Shown here: piece after piece, positions 52,497-63,257 of the stretch
Position numbering within the stretch: position 1 is the first letter of the stretch
Layout: each line of letters opens with the position of its first letter
Assembly: GCA_003013855.2 (NCBI GenBank)
Contig: ML058452.1
Span: 1,845,685-1,909,684 of the forward strand
Reading direction: 5' to 3'
Source: Liriodendron chinense
Taxonomy: Eukaryota; Streptophyta; Magnoliopsida; Magnoliales; Magnoliaceae
DNA length: 64,000 bases
The notes under the pieces: model-generated
Told to the model about the DNA's origin: nothing
The model's database searches: none
Seen by the model: the letters and a program-made list of their open reading frames with translations, nothing else
Position numbers and translations under genes: made by a program

Positions 52497-53785
52497 TGTG
52501 CATATTCTAACCCTAATTCATCATAAATTATGCATGATTTATATATTTAATGACTAATTTAATACATGTTTTTGTGTTTGTAGGAATGCGAAAGAGACTT
52601 CACATAATGATGTTAAAAGATTCACTTTATATGCCTTAAAGATCAGAGGAAGAAAGGACAAGACGCAGAGGTAAGATGCAATAAAGATTGAGGAGAAGAA
52701 TTGTGAAAATTCACAATTTATAGAGTGTCCGACCGACCGGCCATTGCACCAGATGGGTTGGCCAAACCCTCCAGAAACCAGAAATTCTCTGAACATATTT
52801 TTGCACTACTCGACTTGTGGTCCGACTGGCCGGCCGACCGGCAGATAGGTCAGTTTGATGATTTTAAAAGGGATGTTGCTGTGCAAGCTCCAACCGGCTA
52901 GACAGCGTCCAGATTGCGTAAGGACTCTTTGACTCTTGAAGATTCCAAGTCAGTGACGAAATTTTGCTATAAAATGACACCTCTACATTGTTCGTAAGGC
53001 ATCATAAAAGGCTTTGGAAGTCCATGGAGGTGGAGAGGATCTTCATGGAGCGTTTGCAACTCGTCCAACTAAGGTGTTTATAGTTTTCCTATGCTTTCAA
53101 GTAGTTTTTCTTTTGGTTCTAGTTGTAGTATGACAATGCTCGGCTAGAACCTCTTAGCTAAGGCTAAGAGGTGAAGCTTGTAGCTAGTTTCATTGTTTAA
53201 TTCGTTTAATTCAAGTATTCTTATTTAAAGTTTGGATTTTTAAGTTCAAGTTTAAATGAAGTTGGTATTTTTAGAAGTTTTATGAGAGTTCATGTACTTC
53301 GAACATGAGTTCCTTGCAATTCTCCAAGATTACCATGTTTGGATTGATTAGAATTGAATTGTAGTAACCCTAGAGCATGCCATGATCTCTTGGTATGACT
53401 GTTACTTTGAAGGCTACAAGTTCAAGTTCTATGTGTTTAACTAGAACTAGAATCTGATTTCCTGACTTAAGTGGGATTGTGTGTGATTGAATACCTTATC
53501 TTCCAACTAGATGAGAGATAGAACTTCGAATCTAGTTGTGTTTATGCTTGGATGAATGAATTCACATTGGACTACTACAAGTGGATCCTTAAGGCCTTAG
53601 TTCCGTTAATTATCAGATTTTTCTAAAAGTTACTGTTTTGCTAATTAGTTTTTAAAATTGAATTCTAAAATTGCTTAAATTGAAGTTACTAGAATGGTTT
53701 GAATTGGTTTACCTAATTCCCTACGGATCGACCTCGGTCTTACCGAGTTATTACTACATCGCAAGCCTTGCACTTGAGGCGAACA
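52497..53785 (+). mobile_element. Tat-like (Ty3/Gypsy) LTR inserted in the above
   Basis: Contains TTTTTGTGTTTGTAGGAA near its start and, near its end, CTACGGATCGACCTCGGTCT followed by TACCGAGTTATTACTACATCG, a pattern typical of Tat/Athila-lineage LTR ends. No internal region is attached, so it may be a solo LTR. Two GACCGACCGGCC-type palindromic motifs lie at about 52,728-52,742 and 52,820-52,845. Exact ends are not determined. Confidence 0.55.
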
Positions 53786-54291
53786 AACACTCCCCTTAGA
53801 GACTTGTTTGAGTTTGCAAATCTAAGCTCTCACACTTAATCCTCCATGAGGAAGGAGTGTAACCGGACTCTCTATTAGGACAACTTACTTGTCAGATTAA
53901 GCCCCTTGTTCAGTGCCTTCTTGGATTTCTTGATCTCCACTCTCCCATGCTTCAATCAACTCCCCGATCATGTTTTCGATGTATTACCAGTGCTTCAGCT
54001 CCACCGATCAATCACCTCGCATAAGATGCTCTTGAGATGCCCAAGGTAACAGGAGATGGTGAGAATTCTCTACAACTATTAGAAGTTGGTTGCCTAGAGG
54101 AATTCCACCTAATAGGATCTTTAGAAAGGTTTAGACAAAGGATCTACCTATGGTTGAGGTGCCTAAAACATCTAATGATAAAAAAAAGAGCAAGTACATC
54201 TTCACATGAGCTCTGAATCCTCCATCTTGTAACCAAACACAAGGAATATGGCTTAGAATGCTTAGGATTAGAGCATAATGGTATGGGCAAT
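53786..54291 (-). mobile_element. Long LTR fragment, continued (Copia-like family)
   Basis: Resumes the order seen in the 10.6-12.7 kb LTR: CTCCCCTTAGAGACTTG, TGCTTCAATCAACTCCCC, GATGCTCTTGAGATG, ACAACTATTAGAAGTTGG and TTAGGATTAGAGCATAATGG. It stops where the next LTR begins (TGATAAGTACC). Confidence 0.55.
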
Positions 54292-55489
54292 TGATAAGTA
54301 CCTAATATTGTATAATTAACCCTAGTTGTTAAGGGCATTATCATTGTTTTTCGAGTTAATTATCCCTCATTAGGTGAATTTTCTGTCTTCAGGTGATCAG
54401 GAGAGGTTGCGCAAGATTTAATCCAATCAGGGCATTTAAAGGCCCAAAAGAAAGTAAGATCAGGCGTCTTGGTAATCTTGAAGCAAATCAAGCCATGGAG
54501 ATCGAACCCTAGACTGTCATAATGGTAGACATGAAAGACCACATCACAGCGCCACTCATTTTGGAGATCCAGGTTGTGCAAGTTTGGACGATCAAGATTG
54601 GATGTCTACATGTGGGATTAGCCGTGCATCAAGTGACAAGTGGAGGACGTCTCAACCATCCGATCAGCTGGTCAGCATGATGGAGATCCAACTCCACCAG
54701 CTGCCCAAACGTCACTCCACCAGCGTCCAAACCATCAAGACCGTCCAGTAGCTGGAGATCTCCAGCACCGTTCATCTGCAACCGTCCACCAGAGCTGAAC
54801 ATCACACCGTCCACATCCAGCCTTCCTTCATCTCCATCATCGTCCAGCAGTGATCTCCACCATCCATCCCATGTTCTAGTGGACCCCACCATTTCCAGCT
54901 CCATCAACTGCAAGTACGTCTAGCAGTTGAAGCCACTTCACCAGCCGTTCATCTAGATCTCAGCAGCAGCTGACCGTCTATGGTGTCTGGCATCCAGCAA
55001 GATCAGCAGCCCTTTTTGCATCAACAAGCAGCTACATCTCCAACACCCTCACACATGCAGTCCACTCCAGCTCCTCAGCCGTCCATCAAGATGGCCCCAT
55101 GCACAATGTCCAAGCTTCACACGTGCAGCAACTCCAGCAAGTGGCCACCGCCCAAGCTGCAGTTTCACCAGCCGTACACACAGTGGACAACAGCTACTCA
55201 GCTTCCATCAGCCATCGTCTGCATAAAGGACAGCCCCATCTCTCTCTCACTTGTGTCAGCCACCAAGCAAGGCATCTCTCCTCCAGATGTGCAAGCAAGA
55301 AAACCTTTCTCCACTCCCACATGTGTGGAGGCTAGAAAACACACACTCTCTCTCTCTATACTTAGAATCTAAGGAACTCACTATACTTAGACTCTAAGGA
55401 ACTCACTATACTTAGACTTTAAGGAACTCACTATACTTAGACTCTAAGGAACTCACTACTTAGACTCTAAGAAAACTCACTACACTTAG
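54292..55489 (+). mobile_element. 5' part of another Tat-like LTR
   Basis: Begins TGATAAGTACCTAATATTG and has TTTTCTGTCTTCAGGTG, as at the start of Tat-lineage LTRs. A CCAGC/CCACC-rich segment follows (54,640-55,350). The 130-codon frame at 54,980-55,372 is low-complexity and has no recognised domain. The LTR end is not reached: the chromovirus begins at 55,490. Confidence 0.5.
55356..55489 (+). repeat. 25-bp tandem repeat, about 5 copies
   Basis: CTATACTTAGACTCTAAGGA followed by ACTCA, repeated from 55,356, with shortened last copies. It ends exactly at the chromovirus insertion (…CACTTAG, then TGTCACGCC). Confidence 0.9.
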
Positions 55490-57081
55490 TGTCACGCCCT
55501 GAAATCCAAGACTCGAGTATAACAACTCAGGCTCGAGTTTCAGAGTATGAACTCAATCCAAATATAACCTGAAGAGATATTTCATTCCACATACCACCAT
55601 AATACTAAGCTGAAGTATTTTATTAACCATGAATTAAATCTCAAATAAAAGTTTAAGCCAAACAACTACAACCATTCTGCAAAATACTCAAATCTACTAA
55701 AATCTGTTTTCAATCATCTACTAAAGGAAATAAATTCAACACCTAACAAATATAAGTCTTCTAATAAAAATAATCATCCAAATATTCTGCTTCAGCCGCT
55801 CCTCCTTCCTCTTGATATCCTGCAGGAACTGTGGGGATTTTGGTGAGCTAAAGCCCAGTGAGATCATTTTCATCATAAGTAATATTCCAGTTGATAGAAC
55901 GTTAGACGTGAAATACTAACAGCTAGGATTATGTGAGCATATACAAGAATATAATGAAGATCTAAACATCTTATGTCTTATTAGAAGTGAAACATGTTTA
56001 TCATGATGTCATGTATGTTATGGTACGTGTAAGAGCACAAACGTCTAGGAACTCGTTGCCACTGAACATTAGGAACCTGTCGCAAATCAACCATGCTCAC
56101 CTAACCGGTACAACGAGGCGGCAAATCAACCATGCACGCCAGTGGGCAAATCAACCATGCACCACTGATCCAACCGAGCAAATCAACCATGCTCAACAAG
56201 TGAAACGACCAGAACTCGTTGCCACTGAACATTAGGAACCTGTCGCAAATCAACCATGCTCACCTAACCGGTACAGCGAGGCGGCAAATCAACCATGCAC
56301 GCCAGGAGTCAAATCAACCATGCTCCTGTTCTGTCGCAGTGTATAAATGTATGTATGTCATGAGTTATGGAAGCACTCTTCAAGCATACAATGCATATCA
56401 CTCAAGTCCAATCACCCCATGCATGTGTTATTCCTTAAAAAAAATTTCTTTCCCTAAGTTATTATCAGTAAGGGAGTGTACGGACAATAATATGTAAAAT
56501 ATCATTAACACCACAAATACCTAGGGTCGTATCTTGTTTGTCATCATAAATATGTAATCTAAGTCAGGTGTATTCTACAATTTCAACCTACGTAACGAGA
56601 AGGAAAGTGAGAAAAGAATCAATAAGAAAAGAAATGTTGTAAGAAGAATATTTAGAATGTAAAGGGAGATGGATCCCTTACCTAGGATCCAGACTGTGTA
56701 TAATAGGAAAATGAAACCTTAAACTCAATTTAGAAAAAGGGTTGAGGGGATGGACCTATACCTAAGATCCATAGTAAAGAGACATGGAATTTGAATACTG
56801 AGAATAACACACATAAGGGAAAAGGAATTAACAAGAAATTCTGAGATGAATCACTCACCGACAGATCTAAAGATCCAATTTGAGACTGAGTCGACTCGGT
56901 TGAAACTTCTTCTTCCTTCTTCTTTCTTTCTTTCTTTCTTCTTTCTTCTTCTTTCTTCCTTCTTCTTTCTTCCTTACTTCTTTCCTTCTATGCTGGAGCA
57001 GGTGCTAGCAACAACAGTAGCAGGTTCCAGCAACCACAGCAGCCGTGAGGTGCGGACACCTTCCCACACACTACACACCCA

Positions 57082-57084
<3 letters not shown>

Positions 57085-57130
<46 letters not shown>

Positions 57131-57181
57131 CCTCCCTCAACCAGCTCTCTCTCTTTCTCTGCTCAAACCCTCTCTCTCTCT
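57085..57181 (+). repeat. TC-rich microsatellite in LTR
   Basis: A long (TC)n run with an inserted CCCTCCCTCAACCAGC segment. The same place in copy A has only about 9 TC units, so the tract varies rapidly. On the coding strand it is a GA-rich leader just after the TATA box. Confidence 0.9.
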
Positions 57182-57216
57182 AGCTTTTCTCTGAAGAATG
57201 TAGGAGTGGACGGCAA

Positions 57217-57224
57217 GTTATATA
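57217..57224 (-). promoter_or_regulatory. Putative TATA box of chromovirus LTR (copy B)
   Basis: On the minus strand CTATATAAC. Transcription would read the GA tract and then gag-pol from the 5' LTR copy. Confidence 0.5.
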
Positions 57225-58470
57225 GCTGTGCGAAACCGACGTAGTGGGTTTGCGTATCCGGGTTAAAGGAGGATTCAACTTCCACTTCTTGTAGACTACT
57301 TCACGTAGGAACCGTCGAATATGTAGGTGGGGTCCACATGAAGAGATTGGTGGAGTCGGGACCGTCCATGCAACGCAACGGACCGGATCTTGGTCTTCTT
57401 TGATTTGAACGGTGGCTTGAGGAAGGTCGGATAGACAGCTGATGAGCAAGGTATTCAAGGGGACTTCATGTGTGGGGTAGGGGATTCGAATGGACGGCTT
57501 GGATTTTACGATGGGGCCCACCCCGATGATCGCAAGGAGGCCCATTGTCGACAGCGCGCGGACGCTGTAACAGCGTCCGCTGTTTCCGCGAGCGAAGAAA
57601 CGGGCGAGGCAGGGCTCTTTGGACCGCTTGATACGTGCGGTGCACGTAAGGCATGCAGGTTGACCCGAGGTGGGGGCCACCCGCTGGCCCACCAATGAAC
57701 GGTGTGGATGGAGCAGGCGGACAGCGCCGTTCGCTGCCGCTGCGGACGAAAAGAAAAGAAGAAGAAGCAGACGCGAGGGTGGGATTCTTCTCCACTCTAG
57801 TTACGTGCGGTGCACGTACGCCCACCTGGGTTCCACTTTCATGTGGGGCCCACCAGCAGTGGACCCCCAACGAACGCGTGGATGAAAACCAGCGGACAGC
57901 GTCCGCTCGCTGCCGCGTCACGAACGAAGAAGAAGAAGAAAATCTCTTCTACACTCGCGGTCAACGCGGGTTTGACCGATGATTTGTGGTGCACGCGGTG
58001 CACGTGGGCCCCACCATGATGTATATGCAGAATCCACTCCAGTCATCAGGTAGGCCACGTAATTTTAAGGTATGACGCCAAAAATGAGACAGTTCCGAAG
58101 TTAGATGGCCCACCTATGGCCTGATTTCTGATTAGGGCTCTTGTAGGATGATCGGAGGGCTGAAATTTGACATGTATGGTTGGATCGTGTCCTAGAACTA
58201 TTGTATAGAGTTTTGTACGGTAATGATCACTAGAAGTCGTGATTCCTGCAAATTGTCTTATAACTTGGGTTTAATTAATAGCCTATTTATTTTATTTTAT
58301 TATTATTTTTTTTTTTATTTTATTTATTTTATATGAAAGATCATACCATAATCCTCATGAATTGTTTAATGTCAACTCATTCCTTATATCAATTATTTAT
58401 TTACTTAATTATTAAATTAAACCCTTAAATTAATTTATCGCAACTAATGGGAAAAATCAGGGTTATTACA

Positions 58471-58487
58471 TTCTACCCTCCTAAAAG
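58471..58487 (-). other. Polypurine tract, copy B
   Basis: CTTTTAGGAGGGTAGAA on the minus strand, abutting the LTR. Confidence 0.8.
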
Positions 58488-58517
58488 AAAAATTTCGTCC
58501 TCGAAATTAAACGTACC

Positions 58518-60356
58518 TCAAAATAATTCTGGATATTTCTCTCGAATTTCATCTTCACGCTCCCAAGAAGCTTCTTCCACTTCGTGATTACTCCACTGCA
58601 CCTTCACCAGTGGAATCGTCTTGGTACGAAGTACTTGTTCCTTTCTGTCTAGAATTTTAACTGGCTTCTCAATGTATGTAGTATCTTCTCGAATTTCCAA
58701 AGGCTGCCAGTCGATGACGTGAGAGACATCTTGTTCATACTTTCGCAACATGGAAACATGAAAAACATTATGAATACTCGATAACTGAGGAGGTAACGCC
58801 AGTCTGTATGCCACAACGCCAACTTTAGCTAACACTTCAAATGGTCCAATATATCTCGGAGCTAACTTTCCCTTCTTTCCAAATCGCATGACTCCTTTCA
58901 TTGGAGAAACTTTCAAAAATACGTGATCGCCCACGAAGAATTCCAATTCCTTCCTTCGATTATCTGCATAACTCTTCTGTCGGCTTTGGGCGACACGGAT
59001 ACGTTCCTTTATAATCGCAATCTTCTCAGAAGTCTGTTGTACAAGTTCAGGTCCTAATAAAGCTTTCTCACCCACTTCTGTCCAACAGCTAGGGGATCTA
59101 CAAGGTCTACCATAAAGTGCTTCAAACGGTGCCATACCGATAGTTGACTGGTAACTATTATTATAGGCAAACTCTATCAGAGGAAGATAGTCGTCCCAAT
59201 TACCCTTGAAATCGATAGCACAGCACCTAAGCATGTCTTCTAATATTTGATTCACTCTTTCCGTCTGGCCATCAGTCTGTGGATGAAAGGCGGTACTGTA
59301 ATCTAGTTTAGTCCCCAATGCCGCTTGCAGCCCCTTCCAGAATCGAGAGACAAATCTAGGGTCACGATCGGAAACAATCGAAACGGGCACCCCATGAAGT
59401 CTCACGATCTCCTTGATGTACAACTTACTCAGCTCTTCTAATGAGTTATTCATTCGCACTGGTAGAAAATGAGCTGACTTAGTTAGCCTGTCTACAATCA
59501 CCCATACAGCATCATGATTTCTCCCTGACCTGGGCAGACCCACAACAAAATCCATGGATATACGTTCCCATTTCCATTCTGCGATTTCTAATGGTTGTAG
59601 TAGTCCAGAAGGTCTCTGGTGTTCAGCTTTAACCTGTTGACAGGTGAAACACTTGGATACAAAATTTGCAATCTCCTTCTTCATGTTATTCCACCAATAT
59701 GTTCTGCGAACATCGCGATACATCTTCGTACTTCCAGGATGTATTGTCAACTTGGATCTATGGGCCTCCTCCAAAATTTCTTTCCTTAGTTCGGCTACGT
59801 CTGGCACGCACACTCTTCCTCGGTACCTGATTGCTCCATCTGTCCCCACTTTCCATTCAACTGCTGCATCGGCGTCTACAACTGAAATTCGATTCTGGAG
59901 CCACGAGTCCTGCTTTTGGGCGTCTATGATTTGGGTTACCAATGTTGGCTGGATCGACAAGTTTCCAAGGAAGGCCATAGTGCTATTTTCCCATTGTTTG
60001 ATCTCGTAATCCTTGATATTTTCTAACAATTTCCATTCCTGTATGGCGAGAGTTGCGGCGAGTAATTGTTTCTTCCTACTCAAGGCATCGGCCACAACAT
60101 TTGCCTTGCCCGGATGGTAACAAATGTCGAAGTAATAGTCCTTTAGGAATTCTAGCCACCTTCTCTGCCGCATGTTCAGTTCTTTCTGGTCAAATAGGTA
60201 TTTTAGGCTCTTATGATCGGTATAAAGTTCAAACTGCTCTCCATACAAATAATGTCTCCATATTTTTAGAGCGAAAACAACTGCGGCAAGCTCCAAATCG
60301 TGAGTAGGGTAATTTTGCTCATGTTTCTTCAACTGCCTGGAGCCGTAAGCGATCAC
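58518..60356 (-). CDS. Chromovirus pol, 3' part: RNase H, integrase, chromodomain
   Basis: 612 codons from the first Met in frame; the true polyprotein frame extends upstream to about 60,530, where a one-base shift separates it from the RT segment. RNase H occupies about residues 1-95 (ELYTDHKSLKYL at 43-54, HPGKANVVADALSR at 81-94). The integrase zinc domain has H199, H206, C236 and C239. The integrase core has D269 (MDF), D330 (VSDRDPRF) and E366 (QTERVN), giving the D,D(35)E pattern. The GPF module is near 497-537. The chromodomain is at about 563-612 (KVQWSNHEVEEASWE), which in chromoviruses directs insertion to heterochromatin. All catalytic residues are present. It ends 30 bp before the polypurine tract. 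Confidence 0.95.
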   Translation of the reverse strand: MIAYGSRQLKKHEQNYPTHDLELAAVVFALKIWRHYLYGEQFELYTDHKSLKYLFDQKELNMRQRRWLEFLKDYYFDICYHPGKANVVADALSRKKQLLAATLAIQEWKLLENIKDYEIKQWENSTMAFLGNLSIQPTLVTQIIDAQKQDSWLQNRISVVDADAAVEWKVGTDGAIRYRGRVCVPDVAELRKEILEEAHRSKLTIHPGSTKMYRDVRRTYWWNNMKKEIANFVSKCFTCQQVKAEHQRPSGLLQPLEIAEWKWERISMDFVVGLPRSGRNHDAVWVIVDRLTKSAHFLPVRMNNSLEELSKLYIKEIVRLHGVPVSIVSDRDPRFVSRFWKGLQAALGTKLDYSTAFHPQTDGQTERVNQILEDMLRCCAIDFKGNWDDYLPLIEFAYNNSYQSTIGMAPFEALYGRPCRSPSCWTEVGEKALLGPELVQQTSEKIAIIKERIRVAQSRQKSYADNRRKELEFFVGDHVFLKVSPMKGVMRFGKKGKLAPRYIGPFEVLAKVGVVAYRLALPPQLSSIHNVFHVSMLRKYEQDVSHVIDWQPLEIREDTTYIEKPVKILDRKEQVLRTKTIPLVKVQWSNHEVEEASWEREDEIREKYPELF

Positions 60357-60519
60357 CCTTCCATTCTGTGTAAGAATACATCCTAGCCCTTGGTGAGAAG
60401 CATCCGTGTAGACGACAAACTTTTCTCCCTCCGCTGGAATCGTTAATATCGGTGCCGACGTTAAATGTCTCTTAAGCCTAGTAAATGCTAATTCGCAACT
60501 GTCATCCCATGTAAAGGTC

Positions 60520-60966
60520 TTACTCTTCCCCCGTTAGACTGGTTAACGGTCTCGCAATTTTAGAGAACCCGTCGATAAACCTCCTGTAATAGCCTGCCAA
60601 ACCCAAGAAACTTCGTACCTCAGCTGCATTTGTGGGTTGTTCCCAGTTAATCACGGCTTCGATCTTTGTCGGGTCTACAGAGATTCCCTTTTCCGACACC
60701 ACGTGGCCCAGAAATTTTACTTCCTTCTTCCAAAACTCACACTTCTTGAGTTTTGCATAGAGCTGGTTATCCTTGAGAATCTGTAACACAGTCCTAAGGT
60801 GTTCCTCGTGTTCCTCATAAGTCTTGGAGTAGATGAGGATATCGTCGATGAAAACAATGACACACTGATCGAGGTAAGGCTTGAACACCCTATTCATTAA
60901 GTCCATAAATACCCGCCGGAGCATTCGTGAGCCCGAAGGGCATAACCAGGAATTCATAGTGGCCAT
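60520..60966 (-). CDS. Chromovirus pol, RT segment in a shifted frame
   Basis: 148 codons. About residues 19 onward are RT: VFMDLMNRVFKPYL, then the catalytic FIDD motif (39-42) in VIVFIDDILIYSK, then AKLKKCEFW, FLGHVVSEKGIS and SFLGLAGYYRRFI. The first 18 residues are read from the wrong frame of the preceding segment. It joins the upstream frame near 60,914 (an apparent extra G in GCGGG) and the downstream frame near 60,530 (an apparent one-base change in a GGGGG run). It is part of one polyprotein, not a separate gene. Both shifts are in G runs, where sequencing errors are common. Confidence 0.85.
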   Translation of the reverse strand: MATMNSWLCPSGSRMLRRVFMDLMNRVFKPYLDQCVIVFIDDILIYSKTYEEHEEHLRTVLQILKDNQLYAKLKKCEFWKKEVKFLGHVVSEKGISVDPTKIEAVINWEQPTNAAEVRSFLGLAGYYRRFIDGFSKIARPLTSLTGEE

Positions 60967-63133
60967 AACGTGTCCTGAAGGCGGTTTTTGGTATGTCTGG
61001 GTCTTTGATTCTTAACTGATGATACCCGGACCTCAAATCTATTTTGGAGAAGTATTGAGCTCCCCTTAGTTGATCGAACAGGTCATCGATACGAGGCAAA
61101 GGGTATTTATTTTTAATTGTGGCCTTGTTAAGCTGGCGATAGTCAATGCATAGCCTCATCGAGCCGTCCTTCTTCTTCACAAACAGTACCGGAGCTCCCC
61201 AAGGTGATGTGCTGGGCCTTATAAATCCTTGGTCCAGCAATTCTTGTATCTGCTTCTTTAGCTCTCTTAATTCCAATGGGGCCATGCGGTATGCTGCTCT
61301 AGAGATCGGGGCGGTCCCTGGTACCAGTTCGATGGTAAAGTCCACTTCTCTCCGAGGGGGTAATCCAGGGATTTCTTGGAACACGTCAGGAAATTCGTTA
61401 ACTATATGAATTTGTTCGGTATGGTTTTCCTGATCCTCCGTCTCGGATAGTGCTGCCATGATTATTATTGAATCTACATGTTTGCCCCCACGAAATGTGA
61501 TGATTGGTTGATTTGGGGCGGAGAAAGTCACTGTCTTTTCGTAACAGTCTAAAGTGGCGTGATGTGCGGCTAACCAATCCATTCCTAAGATAATTTCGAA
61601 TCCCGACATATCCATGACGATTAGGTTTGCTGGCAGGCAAGCCTCGCCTATCAAGATGGGACAGTCCTTACATATACGATCTAATACCACCGATCGACCA
61701 ATGGGTGTGGCAATAGTTAGGTTCCTATCCATATTCTCGCTAACCAATTCCAAAGAAGTGACCAAGGATGCAGAAATAAATGAGTGGGTAGCCCCCGTAT
61801 CAAACAAAGCTTTGACAGGTGTCGTGAATATAAAAAGCGTACCTTCGACTACTGTCCCATTTGTGTTATGCTCAGGTGGGGCATCTGTGACTGCGTAGCA
61901 CTGTGCTGCTGCTTCTTCAGGCACTGGTTCTTCTTCGGGTGGTATTTCTTCATGTTCCTGTGCTGTTTCAGGCTCCCCTGCTGGCGGGGCTACTGCGTAA
62001 ACTCGCCCTTGGGCTTGCTGTCTTGGTGGTTGGTGACCAGGCCTCGTAATAGAGAAAGGTTGTGTTGGTTGCGGCCTTTGGGAGTATTGTGGAGGTCTCT
62101 GGTGTTGCACATGTGGTCGATGTTGTGGCTGTGCATATTGTGATGGTGGTCCGCGTGTCTGGGACACCGGGCGAGGTGGTCCCTGGACTAATAAAGGGCA
62201 TGATGGTCGCGTGTGACCCACTTCGCCACAATTATAACATCTCCCTTGAAATTGATTGCTGCTCGGTGGAGGCGGGGGTGCAGAACTGCTCATCATTCGC
62301 TGCCTCTTGTCTGCATGTTGGGGTAGTGCAGAAGATGACGCCTTGTTTTTCGACCCCGTGTCGGACTTTTTCTGATCCCGATCCTTCCAAAACTCCTCAA
62401 AGTCTCTCTCCACCACCAAGGCCTTATTAAAGACCTCCATGTAAGTCGTCAGTTCGAAGGCCCGCACTCTGCTGCGTATCGGTGGTTTGAGACCGTTCTC
62501 AAATTTTCGGGCCTTATCCTCTTCCTCTCGTACCATAGAAGTGGCATACCTTGCCAACTCTGTAAATTTGGCTTCATACTGTCTGACGGAAAGCTTCCCC
62601 TGTTCCAATCTCATGAATTCCACTATCTTTTGGTCCCGCATAGTTTTTGGGAAGTATTGTTTATTAAACTTGTCGCAGAAGGAGTCCCAGGTCCATTCAG
62701 TGCCTGGGGGAACTGATCTCACCATGGATTTCCACCAGTGATATGCTTCTCCTTCGAGTACAAAGGTAGCTAAAGTAACTTTCTCCTCGTCTTTGCATCC
62801 CATCCCATCAAAGAGTTTCTCCATTTCGTTGCGCCAGTGTTCAGCCTCATTCGAGTCGGGAGACCCGTTGAATGAGGGGGGTCGTAATCGCTTGAATCTC
62901 TCCAGTAACCCACCTGAATTCCCATGAGTGGTCGGCGGGGGCATCGGGTTCTGCTGGTGATTCTGAAGCCCAATTACGCTGACCACAGTCCCCAATACCT
63001 TCATCATTTCTTGTAGCAGCTGGTTTTGTTCGGCCAACCCAGGAATCGCCGTCGTCGTATTGTTAGTAGCGGGTGGGGTGGAGGGCATCCCGTTTTGCTC
63101 GCTGCGACCCGTCATGGTAAATCTACGAGTCAA
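60890..63133 (-). CDS. Chromovirus gag, protease and start of RT
   Basis: 747 codons. Gag is at about 1-290, with the Retrotrans_gag region (about 95-250: HWRNEMEKLFDG, AYHWWKSM, FNKQYFP). The zinc knuckle is at 299-312 (C299, C302, H307, C312). A Pro/Gln-rich linker runs about 313-420. The aspartic protease has FDTGATHSF (D445) and LGMDWLAAHHA (517-527). RT begins at about 600 (MRLCIDYRQLNKATIKNKYPLP; SKIDLRSGYHQLRI; FLVMPFGLTNAPA at 728-740). After residue 740 the frame is shifted and stops. Start: the first Met (63,133) is used; an alternative Met six codons later (MTGRSEQ) is equally possible. It lies 110 bp after the primer site. Confidence 0.95.
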   Translation of the reverse strand: MTRRFTMTGRSEQNGMPSTPPATNNTTTAIPGLAEQNQLLQEMMKVLGTVVSVIGLQNHQQNPMPPPTTHGNSGGLLERFKRLRPPSFNGSPDSNEAEHWRNEMEKLFDGMGCKDEEKVTLATFVLEGEAYHWWKSMVRSVPPGTEWTWDSFCDKFNKQYFPKTMRDQKIVEFMRLEQGKLSVRQYEAKFTELARYATSMVREEEDKARKFENGLKPPIRSRVRAFELTTYMEVFNKALVVERDFEEFWKDRDQKKSDTGSKNKASSSALPQHADKRQRMMSSSAPPPPPSSNQFQGRCYNCGEVGHTRPSCPLLVQGPPRPVSQTRGPPSQYAQPQHRPHVQHQRPPQYSQRPQPTQPFSITRPGHQPPRQQAQGRVYAVAPPAGEPETAQEHEEIPPEEEPVPEEAAAQCYAVTDAPPEHNTNGTVVEGTLFIFTTPVKALFDTGATHSFISASLVTSLELVSENMDRNLTIATPIGRSVVLDRICKDCPILIGEACLPANLIVMDMSGFEIILGMDWLAAHHATLDCYEKTVTFSAPNQPIITFRGGKHVDSIIIMAALSETEDQENHTEQIHIVNEFPDVFQEIPGLPPRREVDFTIELVPGTAPISRAAYRMAPLELRELKKQIQELLDQGFIRPSTSPWGAPVLFVKKKDGSMRLCIDYRQLNKATIKNKYPLPRIDDLFDQLRGAQYFSKIDLRSGYHQLRIKDPDIPKTAFRTRYGHYEFLVMPFGLTNAPAGIYGLNE

Positions 63134-63242
63134 GTAGAATCATAAGTTAATACTTAATAGGATTGGTGTCGACAAAGGATTGGATTATTCATCTTAAATC
63201 TAATCCTAACCCATAACCCTAGGCTCTAGGATCTCGAAATTC

Positions 63243-63254
63243 GCTCTGATACCA
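63243..63254 (-). other. Primer binding site of chromovirus (initiator Met tRNA)
   Basis: On the minus strand TGGTATCAGAGC, three bases after the 5' LTR (…GTGACA, GTT). This fixes the element's orientation. Confidence 0.9.
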
Positions 63255-63257
63255 AAC

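Larger units (their letters stand above)
55490..58470 (-). mobile_element. 3' LTR of chromovirus copy B (2,981 bp)
   Basis: On the minus strand TGTAATAACCC … GGGCGTGACA. It carries the GCAAATCAACCATGC minisatellite (56,050-56,334), a long TC-rich tract (57,085-57,181), the TATA box (57,217-57,224), several GCGGACGCTGT/ACAGCGTCCGC motifs, and pieces resembling fold-back ends (GGGCCCCACCATGATGTATA near 58,008). Frames of 151 and 171 codons are the same as in copy A and carry no recognised domain. Confidence 0.95.

Noticed and set aside
54980..55372. 130-codon Pro/Ser/Gln-rich frame
   Set aside because: Low-complexity segment of a Tat-like LTR, with an alternative frame open over the same stretch. 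No support as a gene.
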